A stretch of DNA of 64,000 nt from SAR324 cluster bacterium (lineage in GTDB: Bacteria; SAR324; NAC60-12). The notes under the pieces were generated by a model. That model was not told the origin of the DNA, did no database searches, and saw nothing but the letters and a program-made list of their open reading frames with translations. Location of the stretch: positions 1-64,000 of the forward strand of contig JACNJW010000027.1 in NCBI GenBank assembly GCA_014382365.1, in the 5' to 3' direction. Positions 61,787-64,000 of the stretch are shown piece after piece (within the stretch, counting starts at the first letter, position 1; every line of letters starts with the position of its first letter). A program made the translations under genes and the position numbers.

Positions 61787-63622
61787 ATGGATAACATCTC
61801 ATATCTGCTTTCTGCACATGCATCTTGTATAGAAGGCTCTTGTCTATCTACACATAAGAAACATGTTCTCATTACCAGAGACAGTATCGGTTATGCTGCA
61901 GATGATATTTCGGATTCTACTGAAGACACTAGAACAGAAATTGAGCAGTGGGCCGACAGGATCGGAACTTTTTTGGACCAGCATGAATGGCGTGACCATG
62001 CAATATCTTTCCTTCTACCAGCAGAAGATGTAACTTTCCGCAAAATAACTTTTCCATTCCAGGAAAGGAAAAAAGTAGAACAAGCTCTACCCTTTGAGCT
62101 TGAAGAAGAATTGATGGTTGACCTGGCACAAACAGCATATAGAGTAGAGGTTCATTCATTGTCTGACCAAAATGCTGAGGCCCTGGTTTTGTTGATTGAC
62201 CGGGAACGCTTAACAAAACTGCAGCAACTTTGTCTGGAACGGGACTTATTAATCAGGAATGTGGATTGTGCCGCACATTCACTCTTCAGGTCATTAAAAT
62301 ACAAGGACACTACGCAGTCCAATACACGGCACTTATTTCAGATCTATTTGGGTGGTGATGAGGCCTTTATAAATACAATACGAGATGGACGTCTTGATGA
62401 AATCAAAATTTTTCCCAATCGTATTCCAGCAATACTTCAGGAACACCTTGTCAAAGCAGGAAATTCACTTTCTGTGTTTTTGCAGAACTTTGCCCTTCAT
62501 CCGGACAGTGAAGATCATCCGGACACAAATTCTGCAGATGAGGTCACGTTTGTACAACTCAAGGAAGAACTTCGTTGGTTATGTGCACAACTGACCCTGC
62601 ATCTTAGAATAAAAAATTATGACTCTGATAGTCAAATTGAAGTCCATGGAATTTTTGGACCGTTAATCATGTGGGATAGCGTGGTTTTCCGCAGACGCTC
62701 TTTTCCTTTGCCGGAGGCTGAAGCCTTTAGTGAAAGGTCACAAGAAAATATAGATTTCACACTGTCTTCTGAAAATTCTGCAAGAAATGAGTTTGCTAAA
62801 CAACACATGACTGCCGGAAGAACTCCGGATACACTTGAGGAGTTACTGTTGGAAGCTCGACAGAGAGAAGAGTTTGAAGGAACAGCAGCAGCTGAAAGTG
62901 CAGAAGAGGTAAACCCAGAATCAGCTGAAAAGACTCAAAAGGAGCCACAATCGACTGACATTGAGTCAATTAAGAGTCATGCTTCGCTGCTTTCTTTAAC
63001 TGCACGCAAACATTGGGGAATACTGGGTGAGTTACGTCAGGAAGTAGAATTGCTGCTCGAATCACACCAATTGAGTCTCTATCATGAAAGCACTCCTTGG
63101 AAGCACTTTTTAAGAAGAAACCGTATTGCAGTTGCAATTGCAGCAAGTTTACTGATTCTCATTACAGGTAGCATAATCTGGAAAACAAAAACACAATTAG
63201 AGTTGCTGCAACAGGAAATTACCAAAAATGACCGCTTAATTCAAACAGAATTAAGACGTGCATTACCTCAGTCTTCAACTGAAAGCACCAAGGCAATGCT
63301 GATCGAACTTGAGGAAAATATTAAGCAGCGTAAAACATATATTGAAATTAGCAGAAATTTTCAAAAACGTGATTACCGTAATTTGCATTTTCTAAACAAA
63401 ATTTCAATTCTACTCGGGGAAGATGCACCATTCCAGGTAGATAGTATGGACTATGCACCAGAACGATTTTCATTAAGCGGTACGATTGACAGTTACGACC
63501 GTCTCCAAATATTAAAAAACAAATTAACAGCTTTTAAGGAATTTAAAGACAAACAAATTATTGAAAGTAACCGTAAAAGTCCTGAAGGAATCGTTTACCG
63601 TATTTCAATTGATTTAAAATAA
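61787..63622 (+). CDS. GspL/PilM-N-like type II secretion inner-membrane protein
   Basis: This 611-residue protein has a cytoplasmic actin-like part with PFQERKKVEQALPFELEEEL (the GspL/PilM signature region). An acidic linker (about 330-400) is followed by a membrane helix near 445 (RIAVAIAASLLILITGSIIW) and a periplasmic coiled coil. A ferredoxin-like C-terminal domain ends it (about 545-611). This combination matches GspL or a PilM-PilN fusion, which connects the assembly ATPase to the pseudopilus platform. No other gsp or pil gene is visible in the window. The start codon has no clear ribosome-binding site. Confidence 0.78.
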   Translation: MDNISYLLSAHASCIEGSCLSTHKKHVLITRDSIGYAADDISDSTEDTRTEIEQWADRIGTFLDQHEWRDHAISFLLPAEDVTFRKITFPFQERKKVEQALPFELEEELMVDLAQTAYRVEVHSLSDQNAEALVLLIDRERLTKLQQLCLERDLLIRNVDCAAHSLFRSLKYKDTTQSNTRHLFQIYLGGDEAFINTIRDGRLDEIKIFPNRIPAILQEHLVKAGNSLSVFLQNFALHPDSEDHPDTNSADEVTFVQLKEELRWLCAQLTLHLRIKNYDSDSQIEVHGIFGPLIMWDSVVFRRRSFPLPEAEAFSERSQENIDFTLSSENSARNEFAKQHMTAGRTPDTLEELLLEARQREEFEGTAAAESAEEVNPESAEKTQKEPQSTDIESIKSHASLLSLTARKHWGILGELRQEVELLLESHQLSLYHESTPWKHFLRRNRIAVAIAASLLILITGSIIWKTKTQLELLQQEITKNDRLIQTELRRALPQSSTESTKAMLIELEENIKQRKTYIEISRNFQKRDYRNLHFLNKISILLGEDAPFQVDSMDYAPERFSLSGTIDSYDRLQILKNKLTAFKEFKDKQIIESNRKSPEGIVYRISIDLK

Positions 63623-63653
63623 GTACTAACAATTCTATTAATTAATCCCACAA

Positions 63654-64000
63654 GTGAAATCAAAAAAAGAAAACACAGAACTACCATTCCCCGTTATAAA
63701 CGGCACAGGTCAGGGTTATTTCACCCAGCCAACTGTATGCCAAAACCAAGTCATTTTTGTCTGTGAAAACGACTTGTGGCAGGTGCCTCTCGAAGGAGGT
63801 CGAGCTGAGCGTTTAACCAGTTCCATCAGTGAAATACACTCTCCGGAATTTTCTCCAAATGGTGATTGGATAGCTTGCTGTACGATGGAAGAAGGCGAAC
63901 ATGATGTTTATTTGATGGAAGCCAGTGGCGGTCCGCTTCAGCGCTTAACCTGGCTAAACAGTGTGACCCATATTGTTGGCTGGTCCCATGATGGCCAAGA
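63654..64000 (+). CDS. Tricorn-type protease (S41), N-terminal propeller; 3' end outside window
   Basis: The GTG at 63654 opens a frame that runs off the window; 115 residues are seen. They contain GQGYFTQPTVCQNQVIFVCE, NDLWQVPLEGGRAERLTS, SPEFSPNGDWIACC and DVYLMEASGGPLQRLTWL. This is the start of the beta-propeller of tricorn-like S41 proteases. Tricorn degrades oligopeptides released by larger proteases. The catalytic part is not in the window. No signal peptide is visible, so the protein is probably cytoplasmic. Confidence 0.82.
   Translation, partial: MKSKKENTELPFPVINGTGQGYFTQPTVCQNQVIFVCENDLWQVPLEGGRAERLTSSISEIHSPEFSPNGDWIACCTMEEGEHDVYLMEASGGPLQRLTWLNSVTHIVGWSHDGQ

Overview
The window comes from a diderm (Gram-negative) bacterium with moderately AT-rich DNA. 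The envelope genes are typical of a double-membrane cell: Tol-Pal (pal, tolQ, tolR, tolA, tolB), a LolC/E-type permease, TatA, PBP1A, a LysM amidase and a GspL-like type II secretion component. A solitary FliN-like gene suggests flagellar motility. Two full oligopeptide ABC importers and several peptidases point to a peptide-scavenging heterotroph. A deltaproteobacterial or SAR324-like marine lineage would fit, but no rRNA is present and this placement is a low-confidence inference.

1-20 kb: the end of pal with tolQ and tolR, then convergent tatA, an isolated fliN, hemL, a small lipoprotein, lon, an R3H/Mini-RNase III pair, a CcmI-like fragment, carB, a DUF218 protein, two small unknowns, PBP1A, HU, and tolA-tolB with an HNH nuclease gene abutting tolB. 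The Tol-Pal system is therefore split into two clusters about 15 kb apart.

20-34 kb: mostly housekeeping genes. These include MarC, a tandem pair of LysM-type exported proteins of which only the second has an amidase domain, a HAD phosphatase, an isopropylmalate/citramalate-synthase-like enzyme, a NadD-like/CinA-C fusion overlapping trpD, a glycerophosphodiester phosphodiesterase, a rhodanese-HesB-NifU fusion, plsX-rpmF and fdxA.

34-39 kb: alaS with a LolC/E permease gene directly behind it, and an isolated rpsD.

39-58.4 kb: two complete family-5 peptide importers in different gene orders. The first is oppD-oppF-SBP-oppB-oppC. The second is SBP-oppB-oppC-oppD-oppF and runs on into an amidohydrolase and an M20 peptidase. 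Each SBP gene has a good sigma-70-like promoter, and each is separated from its permease genes by a strong hairpin terminator. Between the two importers lie a frameshifted EamA-type gene, a 1081-residue BNR beta-propeller protein and an MFS transporter.

58.4-64 kb: a DUF3127 protein with an SSB-like acidic tip, DAHP synthase, a UMF1-type MFS transporter, a 63-residue unknown, a GspL-like protein, and the start of a tricorn-type protease that runs off the window. I saw no tRNA, rRNA, CRISPR array, insertion sequence or prophage. No obviously new defence or mobile system is present. The most unusual items are the domain fusions at 27.5 kb and 30.8 kb, the split Tol-Pal system, the LysM duplication and the linked peptide-use operon.
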